Of a stretch of DNA of 64,000 nt, positions 1 through 13,100 are shown in pieces. This DNA is from Axinella damicornis (lineage: Eukaryota; Porifera; Demospongiae; Axinellida; Axinellidae), in the NCBI GenBank assembly GCA_963931865.1, contig OZ007505.1, forward strand, positions 17,695,457-17,759,456. Reading direction: 5' to 3'. The notes below the pieces were generated by a model. It worked only from the letters and a program-made list of their open reading frames with translations, ran no database searches and was not told where the DNA came from. Position 1 is the stretch's first letter. Each line of letters opens with the position of its first letter. Made by a program: the position numbers and the translations under genes.

Positions 1-494
1 GAGAACATGTTTGCTTTTTACATTCTCTGAGTTTGAGTCCCTAGGCCTCCCCTCCCATATGAAAGCCTGTAATATCATCATAGGAAAGGGTATGCAGCTT
101 TAGTGTCAAACCTAGCCTCATCCCCAGGCCACCACCCAGCCTCATCCCTAGGCCACCACCCAGCCTCATCCACAGAACATCACCCAGCCTCATCCCCAGG
201 CCACCACCCAGCCTCATCCACAGAACATCACCCAGCCTCATCCCCAGGCCACCACCCAGCCTCATCCCCAGAACACCACCCAGCCTCATCCCCAGGCCAC
301 CACCAGCCTCATCCCCAGGCCACCACCAGCCTCATCCCCAGGCAACCACCCAGCCTCATCCCCAGAACACCACCCAGCCTCATCCCCAGGCCACCACCAG
401 CCTCATCCCCAGGCCACCACCAGCCTCATCCACAGACCACCACCCAGCCTCATCCCCAGAACACCATCACAATTTATGTTTCTTTTCACTGTAG
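1..494. repeat. RAD18 intron with a 24-bp minisatellite
   Basis: From about 112 to 470 there are roughly 14 copies of a 24-bp unit built on CAGCCTCATCCCCAGG plus CCACCACC, with shorter variants. The unit is a multiple of three, so frames stay open on both strands; these are not genes. A consensus acceptor (CACTGTAG) ends the intron at 494. No RING-encoding exon is seen in 1-494. Confidence 0.85.
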
Positions 495-3400
495 CCGGCA
501 ACGGACTCTCAGCTGAGAAACAACCGAGTTCTGGATGAGTTGATGCAGCACTTCACGAGCAGCCGGTCAGCAAGTGGGCAGCTGTCTTGTATACTGTGTA
601 TTCTGAATAATTATAGTGGTCCCTGGTGTGATGCGCCACTTAATACGTATGACCGATGCTCTGGGGCTGCTCGGCCTGGACACAGAAACAGCGCATGATG
701 TTAACCACATGCATTCTTAGTCAACCATATGCGGAGTTTTTGCTATACTTCTCGGAAGTCAGAGGCACACCTCACATAGCTTTATGTTTCTGACTTTTGA
801 GCAGAACTAAATTTCGAGGTTCAAAGAATTGAGCCAAATTTTCAGCTGTTGCATTGGTTGACTGAATGCTCAGATCCACAACTTCGGTGTCAGTTCATCC
901 TTGCATGCATTCTTATCCTTCTGGTTTCATAGAGTTAATACATGTAAGTCATCATACTGTGTGCTGTTGTCTGCATGGACTCTTGTCCTGAGTTGGGCAA
1001 GATTGGGAGTAGTCTCGGAACCAGACTCCCAACCCAAAGTGGGAGTCTGGTACCGAGACTAGAGTGGGAGTAGCCTCGAACCTGGGTTTGTGGTTGGATT
1101 GGCAGTTGTTCGAGTTGTCTTTTGCAGTATTCTTGTCAGAATTGGGTGCATAATGACATTCATAATAGGGCTCCAACAAGTGGGGAATTTCCCTAGCTGG
1201 CTAATTGGCTAATACAATGTAGCTTACATGACTAATTGATAATTGAGTACTAAATGGGAAGTTTCAGAATGTTAGACAGCTTCAGCCACTGTGACTCAAA
1301 TTCCTGTGTGGGCAACGGAACAGGTCCGGCAGACCTGTCTACCGCCGGACCAATGTTTGCTGTATGATGCCTGCCCTGTGAAGCCTATCCTAGTCAAGTA
1401 TAGTCTCTGTACCAGACCCTCGCATGCGGACGTCTGGTACCGAGACTAAGTCAAGTATTGCTTAACATAATAAAAGTAGCCTCGTTCCCAGGCCACACGG
1501 CCTGGGAACGAGGCTAAAGGTAATGGGCACTTTTGCTTTTAGACCAGACGCACATTAGAAGCCCAAAGGGTGCCCAGTGAGAACATTGGGCTCTTTCGTG
1601 GATGAGTACGTGTCTACTGTCCACCTGTTCTACCCTCCAGGAGGGACTTCCTGAGGTTGGTGAGGATGCTTGGTACAACAAGGAATGGAGTGCAGCTGCC
1701 CCTGGTCCCTCTCAATCGCTGTGATCTGAACTGCAAGACCGCTGCCACGCAGACAGAATTGTGTGGTAGTGATGCAGCACCCAGTTTGTTCTCACAGGTA
1801 CTAGCTGGAACTGACGGTGAAACTTTCGTGAGGGAAGCTGCAGGGAGTCCTCACACGATCCCCAAACCACCATCCTTGGACGATGAGAGCCTGTTTGATG
1901 AGGGAGAGAACAGTCCTTTACTCAACCTGCAGACTGTATCCAGTCGTATAGCAGTGCGTGGGGAGGAGGAGGCTGGTGGGAAGAGCCAGCTGTATATGAT
2001 GGACTGTACACTGAACCAGAGGGAGGAGGAACCTTGCAGGAAGAGAGAACTAGATAAAGTGGACAGTGTTCATCCTAATACACCGCCAAACAAGAGGAGA
2101 AACTCTCTGACCTCATACGATACTTACAAGCACTCACCGTATTTTGTTCCTGGGGAAATCTGTACGTCTCCTATGATAGTTAGCACTCCCAAAACTCTTC
2201 TACCTGGTGCTCACGGTGGAAAGTCGGCTCTTGAAGTTCCTGTGCCATCATCCGGGGTGTTAGGCACTCCTCTGGGACGCAACGTGAAGAGCCCAGTGAG
2301 TGGAGCTTCTCCCTCCCCATCTGTTAGTTCTGCTGCAAAAGGTAACAAACTTTGTTTCGTAGGTTCATTCATGAGAATCCAGCATACATTTCCCCTCCTC
2401 CTCTTTTCTCCCTACTACTTCCTTCATCCTTCTTTCCTCCTTCCCTCTTCCTTTCCCTTCCTCCTTCCCTCCTCCTTTCCTTTCTCCTTCCCTTCCTCCC
2501 TTCTCTCTCCTCCTCCATTCCTTGCTCTCTCCTTCCCTCCTTCACTTCCTCCCTCCTTCTCTCCCTCACTCCTCTTCCTTTCCTCCCTCCCTCCTTTCCT
2601 TTCTTCTTCCCTCCTTCCCTCCCTCCTCCTTTCCTCCTCCCTCTCTCCCTCTCCCTCCCTCCCTCCCTCCCTCCTCCCTTCTCCCTCCACCTCTTGTCTC
2701 TCCTCCTCCTTTCCTGCCTCCTGCCCTCCTTTCCTTCCTCCTTCCTACCTCCCTCTTTCCCTCCGTCTTGCCTCCCTCCCTCCTCCTCCTAGTCTATCCC
2801 TATGTCTAGGGGCTAGAGTACAAATGACCTTAGGGAGGATGCAAGCTAATAGCAATTTTCATAGACGATTGTCACTGCCTTAGCTCCCGATACTACATGT
2901 ATGATATACCCCCATCCCTAGATGTTATACGGAGCCTAGATGTTATACGGAGGGGTTTCTTGCCCAAATATGGTGTGACTAAAAAAAGATTGCTGATACC
3001 CAACACAAGTTGCACTATTTCTGGTTGCACTTCTTGATGATGGAGAATAAGCTTTGAAGCCTTCAAGGTTCGAAAGCACCCGAGGCCAGCTTCATGGGTC
3101 ACGATGCTCATGTCGAACCCATTGCTGCCTCAGTCAGGTCGATCTCTCCCCCTTTCCTTCTCTCCCTCTCTCCGCTCCTCGATCCTCCCTTCCTGCTGCA
3201 GTGGAGTGTCCCGTGTGTGGACTGCTGGTGTTAGAGAGAGCCGTGAATTCCCACCTTGACATCTGCCTTGCTCGAATACCGAAACCATCCTCTAACCCCG
3301 GGTAACAATTTGTCTGCCTTCCTCAAATAACAAAACCACCCTCTAACCCCCGGTTTCATGTAATCAGGGCATTAATTGAAGCAACACAGAGGCAACCACT

Positions 3401-5232
3401 TGAGCCTATATGTGAGGAGTATTATAGTGTCGTGCCTAGCCAAAGCACTGTCTTCATAATTGCAGTGATCAGTGTTTCCATTGGTACGCTCAAATTCCTG
3501 GTAATTTTTGACTACTATCGCGAATACTGCCCAGTGTTACCAGACGGATTTCCATACGGTGCTTCAGGCTGGGCACGAGACTACACCATTTGGTACCCAC
3601 GTACTCCAAATAGAAATTTCATTGCTACTCGCTAACTCCATGCCTGTAGCTTTGCCTGGTTTTCTGCACGGTGAATGTCTCCTTGCTGTTGAGCTTAGCC
3701 TCGTTCCCATGCGACCTGGGAACGAGGCTACACATTGAACTTACTGTGGGGATGTGTTACAAACACAGGTGTACATTTGTTACTATGGCAACGGTTATAT
3801 TGTAGTTCTTGTGTGGACATTTAGTTGGTTGTATAGCTGAACTGTCTCACGGCTAGCTTGTAATTTATCTCTCTTTCCTAGTCCAAATCGCCAACTTCCC
3901 CGGCTGCCGAAAATGTGTTTCAACATCATGAACGACAGACAGCTGAGGAAGCAATTGAGGGAGTATCACCTTCCGACCAATGGATCAAAGCAGGTCTGCT
4001 TGAACAATTCTTGAGCAACTGTGTACACGCTCATTATGTGTGTACCATTGCTGGACAATGCAGGCGATGAAATCCAGACTGCAGGAATTTACTCTTTGCT
4101 ACAATGCCCAGTGTGACTCCCTGAACCCCAGAACACGTAAGCACTCTTTGAGGATGATGTCACATGACATCACATGACATGCAAATGACTTAGGTAAATG
4201 TTGTCACATCATTCGCTGTAGACCTGTTTCATTCGCGTCACATGATGCAAGCATGCTCTTGGGTAATATCACATGATATGTAGGATGATATCTATGACAC
4301 CACCATGAAACCACTTGACGTTGTACGCTGAAACTGATACCATGTTCCAGAGCTTCAGCCTCCTGTACCCAATTCATTATACATGTAATTACTGCAATAG
4401 AGCCATGGATGGTTTGTGTAGTGAATCTTCCTCTCCACCAGCTAAGGAGATTGCACAGGAAGTGGAGAAGACCGAGAGAGCGAGAGACAGTGTGAGAGCC
4501 ACCACTTCCAACTTACCAGTAAGAGATTCCCCCCCCATATCCAGCTGACGTCAATCACGTGATGAATGTTCCTACAGTAGGCCTTCCTCATTTTGTCACT
4601 GGTCTTCTGCTTCTGTATTGCAAACAAAGAGCAAGAACATGTTAGGCCTGGAACAAGGCTACCTCCCCTCCTCCTCCCCTTCCCCTCCTCCCCTCCCTCC
4701 CCCCTCCTCCCTTCCCCCTCCTCCTCCCCTCCCCTCCACTCTCCCCCTCGCCTCCCCTTCCCTCCTCCCTCTCCTCATCTCATTCCTCCTCTTCCTCTCC
4801 TCCCCACTTCTCTCCCTCTTTCCCCCTCCTCCCACCTCCCCTTATACCCCCTCTGTCCCCATGTCTCTTTCTCCAGACTATGAACATTCGGAAAGACAGT
4901 TCTGCGCAAGAAATTGAACAGCACAGAATAAAGTATGGTAAGCTCAATCGTACTCTTAGACTAGCCTCGTTCCCAGGCCGTGTGGGAATGAGGCTAAATC
5001 CTACTCATGACTCATGAGGGGGTGGGTGGGTATGCAGGGGAGTGTGTTTTGATATGCCTCTCCCTTACATTTTCATGCAGAAAAGGAACACAAAGACCAC
5101 TTTGCTAAGCTTTTATCTGAAGTGCAAGGGAGACAGAAGAAGAGAGAGGCGAACGGTACGACAGAGGTAGCTGGAGAGGGAAGTGGAAAGCTGCCCATTG
5201 AGGAGAGCTGTGAGGAAGAGGGTGACTCGGAC

Positions 5233-5329
<97 letters not shown>

Positions 5330-6205
5330 ATTTCGTGTACATACTCTGCTGTTTGTTTCGAAGTGATGTGTGTGTTTATGGTTTATGAATGTGTGTTTGT
5401 TACTGTTGTTTGTGTAGTGAATCGGATGTGTTGGTACTGGACAGTCCTGAGAGATGTTCGAAGATGCCCAGAGTGAGGTTGTTGGAAACCACTGTCATAC
5501 ATGTACCTGAAAGGTGTTTGTGATGTGTGTGGTGTAGCCTCGTTCCCAGGCTTCTCCCCCCTGTGCGCGCAGTGAAGTATTTTCGTCGGCACACACAGGG
5601 GGAGGAGACTGGGAACAAGGCTATGTGTGGTGTGTGTCGGTCTGCCTATGTAAGTGTGGACTTAATATGTAGTGTGTGTGAGTGTAGATTTCGTGAACGT
5701 ACTTTGCTGTTTGTTTCGAAGTGATGTGTGTGTTTATGGTTTATGTATGTATTTGTGTTTGTTACCATTTCTCTCTGTTGTTTGTGTAGTGAATCGGGTG
5801 TGTTGGTACTGGACAGCCCTGAGAGATGTTCCAAGATGCCCAGAGCGAGGTTGTTGGAAACCACTGTCATACCTGAGAGGTGTGTGGTGTGTGTCAGTCT
5901 GGTGTGTGTCGGTCTGCCTATGTAAGTGTGGACGTGTGGACGTATGTGCATGCATCAGGCATATATACAATGTATATGTGCGATCATTGGTCTCAGCCCA
6001 CCCTCCCTCAACACACACACTCACCAGCCCAAGACTACTCCGGCAGTCAACCCGTAGCAAGCGGAGGCATCCACCTCCACCCTCCCCGAGCTCACCTCCG
6101 TCCTCTCCCAGCAGCCATGATAAGACAGGGAGATGGGAGGAGGAAGATCCAGACTTCCTCCCCTCCACTCCATTCAGAACACGAAGGAAACAGAAGAGGC
6201 AGTAG
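495..6205 (+). CDS. RAD18: RAD18 E3 ubiquitin ligase, 5' part outside the window
   Basis: RAD18 works with RAD6/UBE2A-B in the nucleus to mono-ubiquitinate PCNA at stalled forks (known for the family). Exons by frame and GT-AG sites: 495-565, 1641-2341, 3202-3301, 3882-3993, 4064-4136, 4442-4518, 4877-4937, 5081-5234, 5418-5513, 5790-5879, 6028-6205 (TAG). They sum to 1713 nt, exactly 571 codons. The first exon gives the end of the RING region (DSQLRNNRVLDEL, as in vertebrate RAD18). Exon 3202 encodes a UBZ4 zinc finger (CPVC, then HLDIC). Exons 3882 and 4064 encode the SAP domain (LRKQLREYHLP, YNAQCDSLNP). Exons 4442-5234 encode the RAD6-binding region (KEIAQEVEKTERAR, HRIKYGEKEHKDHF). The tail is basic (RTRRKQKRQ). 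The RING itself must lie upstream of base 1. Exons 5418 and 5790 are near-identical duplicates. Identity is firm; the weak donor at 565/566 is the least certain junction. Confidence 0.93.
1001..1070. mobile_element. Hairpin MITE, TAGTCTCGG type, with near-perfect 9-bp target duplication
   Basis: Element 1010-1061 is an inverted repeat starting TAGTCTCGG and ending CCGAGACTA. Flanks GATTGGGAG (1001-1009) and GAGTGGGAG (1062-1070) match at 8 of 9 bases. Confidence 0.75.
1392..1457. mobile_element. Hairpin MITE, TAGTCTC type, with perfect 9-bp target duplication
   Basis: Element 1401-1448 has inverted termini TAGTCTC/CGAGACTA. It is flanked on both sides by AGTCAAGTA (1392-1400 and 1449-1457). 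It lies in the RAD18 intron before exon 1641. Confidence 0.85.
1477..1516. mobile_element. 40-bp hairpin, TAGCCTCG type
   Basis: Perfect 18-bp arms beginning TAGCCTCGTTCCCAGGCC around a 4-bp loop. No clear target duplication is seen. Confidence 0.75.
2391..2800. repeat. Long CT-rich tract in a RAD18 intron
   Basis: About 410 bp almost purely C and T on the + strand (CTCC/CTTC repeats). Open frames in it are composition artefacts. It follows the donor at 2341/2342. Confidence 0.9.
5329..5933 (+). repeat. RAD18: Tandem duplication containing a RAD18 exon
   Basis: Copy 1 starts near 5329 and copy 2 near 5684. Both contain the same intron sequence, the same acceptor (TTTGTGTAG), and exon copies 5418-5513 (32 codons) and 5790-5879 (30 codons). 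Both exon copies begin and end in phase 2, so either or both can be included without breaking the frame. Copy 1 carries a later mobile-element insertion at 5535-5623. Confidence 0.88.
5526..5632. mobile_element. TAGCCTCG-type MITE inside the first copy of the RAD18 duplication
   Basis: Element 5535-5623 has termini TAGCCTCG and AAGGCTA with inner inverted repeats. It is flanked by TGTGTGGTG at 5526-5534 and 5624-5632. The flank is low complexity, so the target duplication alone is weaker evidence here. Confidence 0.7.
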
Positions 6206-7103
6206 TGTACCTTTTAATGGTGAATTCATTTTTTTGTACTTGAGTATTTTGTCATGTTAGTCAAGTCACATGACAGCAAACTAACCAATTGTGTCAGTCA
6301 CATGACAGCAAACTAACCAATTGTGTCAGTCACATGACAGCATACTAACCAATTGTGTTCTCACATTTCTTGACCAGTAGAAGTGAAGCCATATTTTCAG
6401 TTATTCCAGCTGTGGAATAATCAGCTGCACAGAAGTTGCAGTAGCCTCATTCCCAGGTCGCATTCTTCCATGCGGCCAGAGAATGAGGCCAGCTTCACAA
6501 CTACAAAGTTAGATCTCAGGTTTCACCACTCTAATACACAGTGTGGGGATTCAGAAAGACCTTATGACATTGTGCCAGATAAATTAATCCGGGGAGGCAT
6601 TCTCCGATATATACAGCATGCTGGTCATGCTGGTAAATGTGAAGTCAATACACGCACAGTATTGGTGCAGCGCTCTACACTAATGATTTTCCATTTCCGG
6701 TCTATTTGCCGAATACGGTTCTCTGATTGGTCGAGACAATTCTAAAGGCTGTATTTGGCAGCACGTGCGTGCAATGGTGCATGGGGTCCGAAATCAAATG
6801 TTGCACTCGAAAAAAATCGAGAGGGAGGATCACGTTTATATCTGTGCTGCGCAGTTAGTTTTGTGACCGTTGTTATTGTCCAGACTAGCGGCAAGCTGCG
6901 GTATGCCTAGTGCACGCCGGCAACATTTTCAGTTGTACATCGTTGTAAGGCTCACTTCCTCGCATCAACTTAGCTAGCTGCTGACCCGGGTATACTTTTC
7001 TACTGCTTTCGACTCCGTTGAAGAATTTCAGAGTGTTCAGTGCGGAGTGCCTCATGATCCCCATAGATCCACACTGCTGGACAAGTCTGGACTGCGCTGA
7101 ACA
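6206..7103. other. RAD18-FGD intergenic region, likely FGD promoter and 5' UTR
   Basis: Holds three tandem copies of a 33-bp unit (about 6262-6358, CACATGACAGCAAACTAACC) and a decayed TAGCCTCA-type hairpin at 6441-6490. The last few hundred bases before ATG 7104 probably contain the FGD promoter and leader; no TATA box is evident. No gene seen. Confidence 0.6.
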
Positions 7104-10100
7104 ATGACAGATGTTAACCACCTCAAGGCAAAGTTTGAGACCAAGGGTTCACCCTCCACAAATGGAGCTTCCCCGAAGCCACCACTGAAGCCCATGGTGA
7201 GCAAGAAGCCACCTGCGTCACCCAAGATGAAGGCCAAGGTGAATAAACTGAGCCCTGCCCTGATGAAGAAGTTGGAAGGTAGTGGTTCCCTCACAGGGAC
7301 TACTGTCCATGAGGGAGAAGTGAGACCAGGACAGAAACATTGTGTTGCTGATGGCAGCCATGGACTACGAAAGTCGCACTCTGCTGATAGTGCAACCACT
7401 GCTTCTCCGAGTCCCGGGGCAGCTGTCCTTGCAAGCATCACTCGAGCCTCCCCCAATTCACCAAGACGTCCTCCTCCTCCTCCCCCTCCATCCACTTCGC
7501 CTAAACTTCAAACCTCTCCCACCCCCAAACATCGTTCTTCCCCCACCACCCCCCCTAAACCAGGTCCCACACCCCCTAAACCAGGTCCCCCTCCCCCTAA
7601 ACCACGCCCCTCTCCCCCTAAGCCACGTCTGTCTCCCTTCATCAGATTGGACTCAAGGGGAGAAAAGGCAAGAAGTCTGGATGTGGGCATGCTGCCAAAA
7701 ACCTCACCTACTGCACGTCCTCTAAGCACAGGTGCAGATCACCTCCGTCAGGTTAGTACGAGCAAGTCAGTACCGGCCCCAGGATCTTTCCCTGCTGTGG
7801 ACACACCACACGGGAGTATGTCATCTGCAAGAACACAAACACCCATGTCGTCGTCTTATGAAAAATCTCTGGACTCACCCGTCCACATTGACTCGCCCTT
7901 CATGCCCCGAGCAACTTCACGTGATGGCAGCCGTTCTCCGCCAGAAGCAAATTGCCCTGCTACGAAAGGAAGTGGTAGCCTTGAGGAATTACATGGCAAT
8001 GTTGCAGGAAAAGAAAGAGCTGCTTCCCTACCACGGTTCTCAGCATCGCCACCACCCATTGAAAATTCTGGTTTACAGCTTCCGCAGAGTAGATTGAAAT
8101 CTCACTCTGATCTGCATCTAAATCGTATTTCTCGACAAGATAAACCATTAACCCCACCAAGGAAGCTTTCAGATGGTCCAAACCCTTCAGTCGGACGGAA
8201 GCCTGCTTTACTTCCGAGGCCTCCTGTTCCACGCAAGCCACCATCACTTACCAACCTGAAAGATCATGCAGGCTACAGCCGGCCTTACAGAAGTGCTAGT
8301 AGTTCAAGGGATACAACTCCTGAGCCGAGCAAGGCCAGGAGAAGTAGCTCAAGGGATTCAACTCCTGAGTCGAGTAAGGCCAGGACAAGTAGCTCAACTC
8401 CTGAGCCGAGCAAGGCCGGGACAAGTAGCTCAACTCCTGATCCAAGCAAGGCCGGGACAAGTAGCTCAACTCCTGATCCAAGCAAGGCCAGGTCAAGTAG
8501 CTCAAGTGAGTGGACGCCAGTACCACGAGAAGAGCTATTATCACATGGTAAAGTTGGGCCTCAGCCGATGCTGCTCAGAGACCTGGATGGAGAGAGTGAG
8601 GGAACGGTTACGACTACGACTGAAAGCAGTGAGGAAGAGAGGATGACGTCCCCGGACACACCTGCCAGTGTGAATGAGGGGAGAAAACCTCCAAGCATTG
8701 AAATTAACTTTCCAGAAACTGGACCTTCCAGATGGGGGGGACGGAATAACGTAGATTCTGGGTTCGTATCTGAGGCTCCGGAGGATCTTGTGAGGGAGGT
8801 GTCGGTGGACAGTGTCGCATCAACTGAGGAGGTGAAGGTGAAAGAGGTGGAAGTGTGGGATGACGAGAAGGTGAGTGTGTGTGTGTGTGACTGTGGAGGG
8901 GGTGTGGGTGTGAGTGTGCACGCGCATGTCGTGCAGGTGCACCGGCATGCATGCATGTTGTGTGGCTGCTTATCACACACTATCACTTGCACCTGACTTC
9001 AGTTTCAATACGGATCATGGAGAAAATGAAATGTTTACATCTTATGTAATGCATGTACATGTACGTACGTGTATCTCAGCATGTACTTATACATGCCGAC
9101 ATTGGTATGTACTTGTAAGATTATATACCATGAATGCATTTTTTGTTATAATTGGCTGATTATGTGCCTGAATATCGGTAGTGTTCCTAACTTCGGTGAC
9201 TCTTCCTTGGCTTCTGATCCATGCTGGCTGCATCTTCTGGTATGTGATTCTGGCAGAGAACCTAGTGCTGCTAGCAGGCTGGGCCCATCAGCTCCAACAT
9301 CTGCTAAACACCCACACATTTACTTGTGATGAATAGTAGAACCATTGCTCCCTTCAACTTGATTGTTGTTGAGGCGTGGTCGTCACATGACGTGTGTTAC
9401 TTGGAATATACGAGTCAAGAGCTGGATATATGTGGGCAGCTGAGCCTAGCTGCGAGTACGGGAGGTTGCATCCACTAAGATCTGGGCCCTGGATCATCCG
9501 CTACCAGTGCGGTTTCCACTCTGCTTGAAATCAAAAGTAGAACCCCACTCTGCTTGAAATCAAAAGTAGAACCGTATGGTGTCTAAGTTCCCCCCTAAAA
9601 GCTGTGTAGTTTGATGTTCAATGTAGGTATTTATTACTGTCTTTGGAATCCACAACAAGGAAAACAGTGCAGTCCACACGTCTCTGTCTAATGTCAGCAG
9701 TTTTCATTGTCAAGTTATTCCCGTGATTGCACACCATGTCACTTAATATGGGCATGTCAGTACATGAATGGCTCATTGCAACCAAAGGTCTTTATTTTTT
9801 GGTGTTTGCAAATTCTTCTCTAATTCCCACTGTCCTGTAACTAGGTGTGTGTATGTGTGTGTGCGTGCGCACTGCGTACCAATGTTAATGCCAAACAGTC
9901 ACCATTCGCCAAAAACAAACGTGTTTGTGTTTTCATAAGCTGCTGTTGTTTTTCTTCCTTGTTGCCATGGTTGCTCAGGTACCATGGGGATAGCCTCGTT
10001 CCCAGGCCCGCGCACTGCTTTCAGTTGCACGAAAGAACGCGGAGGGCCTGGTATGTTTCCTCACGTGCGTGACGTCAAGGGTAGAAAGGTGGTAGGTAGA

Positions 10101-13100
10101 AAGGCTTAATTGAACGTGGCTCAGAACAGCAAGAAGAGCTAAGGTACCAGGTAGGTAACTTACCACACGTATCTAGCTAGTGGGGGGCGACTGTCATACA
10201 CACCAAGCGTTGAACGTGTAGTTGGTTGAACAATACGTCATTCTGAAAATCTTGGCCATTTGTCGATTACGTAATACTCACATGAGGAAACATACACGTA
10301 CCAGACTCTCTCCGCTTTTCCCTACTGCAAGCGACGAAAAGCTGGGCGGGGCCTGGGAACGGAGCTACCATGGGGAAGGAACTGTATGAGTAACTGAACT
10401 GAACATGCTAAATCCTCCAATCTGACTGGACACATTTCGTGTCGCTGAACCAAATATTTTGTCGTATCCATTCAGTATTTTGCCGTATCGGTTCAGCTTT
10501 CCACATGACCAGAATAGGCGTTGCTGATTGGGTGGAGTCATAATTACCAAAGACGGCACTGTAGTATTGCTAGCTAGTAGCTGTTGGTTTTTTCTGCTGA
10601 AGCCAGTGCAAACGGACCTGCAAGAGAGCACTTCGGAGTTTTAATATTCTGACAAAGTGCAGCGTGATTCCTCAGAAGGTCTGACATAGGCAGTGCCGGT
10701 TCTCTGCTGCTGTATTGACTCTCCCTGTTGTCCGGTCAATGCTGCCAACCTTGAACCGTGTACTGCCCTCCCACTCATGCAATAGTATATGTGTACGTGC
10801 TGACAGCAAGAAACTTGAGACAGATTTAGTAGTGATAATAGGAGCTACCAGAGAGATTACTGGAGAGGACTATAGAGATTACTGGAGAGTACTGGAGAGA
10901 TTACTGGAGATTACTGGAGATATTACTGGAGAGTAATAGAGAGATTACTGGAGAATGCTAGAGACATTGCTGTAGAATACTAGAGATTACAAGAGAGTAC
11001 TAAACCAGCAAGCACACATTATCAACTGGGCATAGGTCACGACATTAGCATGGCAGAAAAGACGAGTATGATTCACGGCCAGCGGAATTGGATCCCTTCC
11101 ATTGATAGGCAGTGCAACTAAGTTAGCAATACAACACTGATTGATACCTGTGTGTACGCCATGACAGACACAACCATGGTTGTTTTAACTCAGCTGGTTA
11201 CCTCAGTGAAACTAAATGGCTTTCGGTGCAGCTCAAGACAAGTATGGAGATCTCTTGGTGACTTGTACACTGCAAGAAGTACATTAACGTAACACATGTT
11301 TGTGAAGTTCAAAGGGGTATCCAACCAGCGTCTTGAAGGCTATGTAGCTAATGGCATGCCACATTGCGTTAATGTCTTCTTAAAGGCTGTGTAGGATGGT
11401 ATGTCATATAACATGGCGTTGAATGTCTGCCTAGCTAGAGGCTATGTAACTACATGTAACTATGGCATGGCATGTCATATAGTGTGGCGTTGAATGTGAG
11501 ATAGACACTGTATACTGCATGTGCTTCATAAAGCTTTTACAATGAGCTGAAGGCTTTTGATCTACGTAGCCTCGTTCCCAGGCCTTCCACACCTCCAGCT
11601 TTTGATACTGGAAGCGATCAAAAGCTGGAGGTGTGGAAGGCCTGGGAACGAGGCTACTTTTGATCCACTTACTGATAATTCCTAGCTACAGTTGTAGATG
11701 GAGACTATAGTGTAGAATGTCGTGCCATAATTGAAGGGCTCAGAGTCATAGCTGGCTGACCTGATATGCACCCCACAGAGGTTTGGGCACCCAGGACCCC
11801 AATGAACTCTGCATGGTGGAGTGTGAAGTGATGAGGAAGTGGAGGCATTGAGGTTACTAGTTCTGAATGGCCACTAGGAATCTTAGCGTGCACTCTGACC
11901 CCCCACATCATCGTTACCAGGGAACCAGAGTTTAGCGCTGTGGTTTGGGAATCTCTCACCACATCCCGGGTACTTTTGAAGGCTATTATCTGTGTGTACC
12001 CAGACAGAGTTCTTAATGGACGAGGAAGTTTGTTCAATGAACATGATGTAATGCAACATGCATGGAATGGTGTTGTGGGATGTGTGAGATGATCTGATAG
12101 CACTGCCATTTATTGTCACGACAGACCAGTGAAAACCATTCAGTGATGTGACAGCAATCTGTCTGTCATGTGATGCCAAGTTGACATCACATGGACAGAT
12201 GGCTGTCTTCTCTGGGCTGGGGTTAACTAGAGATTACTGGGAGATTACTAGAGATTACTGGGGAGATTACTGGGGATTACTACATAGATTTCTGCCATAG
12301 TTATCTCCAAGTAGTTGGGGTTTCTGTGGTATCATTTGGGGATGTTGGGTACAGCTGTACCTCTCAATCTCAAAGCTTTACCTCCCAGAGCAAGCATGCT
12401 GGCGGTGTAGTTCCAGACTCCCTTGTTCACCGAGATGGTGGTCGTGTGCAGAAACATTACAGAGTTGTGGGAAAGTGATAATGTCAATTAAGGTGGCAGA
12501 TACCCCTTTACGTTAGGTTACCTTTAAACGTCGGGGGCCCCCGACGTTTAAAGGTAACCTAACGTAAAGGGTATCTGCCACCTTAAGGCAAATGCTCTTG
12601 AGTAGACAGAAACACTTGCTACTAGTTTGCAGACACAATGGACACCATTGAGAATTAGGTGGCAAGTTCTCTGTGCATTAGATATTAGTGTAGATCAGTG
12701 GCCAGTCCGTGTCATGACCTTTCATAGTCAAAGTCTGGTGCCTCCATTGTGTGTGGTGGGTGAGGTGTTGGCAAGGTGTGAGTGTGGTCAGGGCGTGCAT
12801 TTCTGCCCCACCTTCTGAAAGGTGTCAGATTCATTTGGCACTCCACCTCCACCTGATAATAATTTATTAACTCTCTAGTGCTCCACCTGATATTAATTAA
12901 CTCTCTGCTGACGAATCTTCTTCTTGAGAAGGCTGATGAAGATTTTGTTTACAGAATGCGTTGAAATTGAAAAGTGTATTGGAACTAAATTGTTTGCACA
13001 TTGTGTATTGTGAGCCGTGAAACGTTTGTGTACGTATCAAGTAACCGCTGTGCATCAATAATCATAGCTGTTCAAGTGGTTTACAAAACGTTTGTTGTGC

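Noticed and set aside
2352..2809. Ser/Leu/Pro-rich and Arg/Glu-rich frames on both strands
   Set aside because: Pure CT-tract composition inside a RAD18 intron; the same holds for 4593-4917, 17501-18232, 18973-19418 and 28240-28789 outside the final FGD exon.
5073..5476. Frames rich in Cys-Val or Thr-His
   Set aside because: Translations of (GT)n; also seen at 16552-16917, 20669-21040 and 40627-41054.
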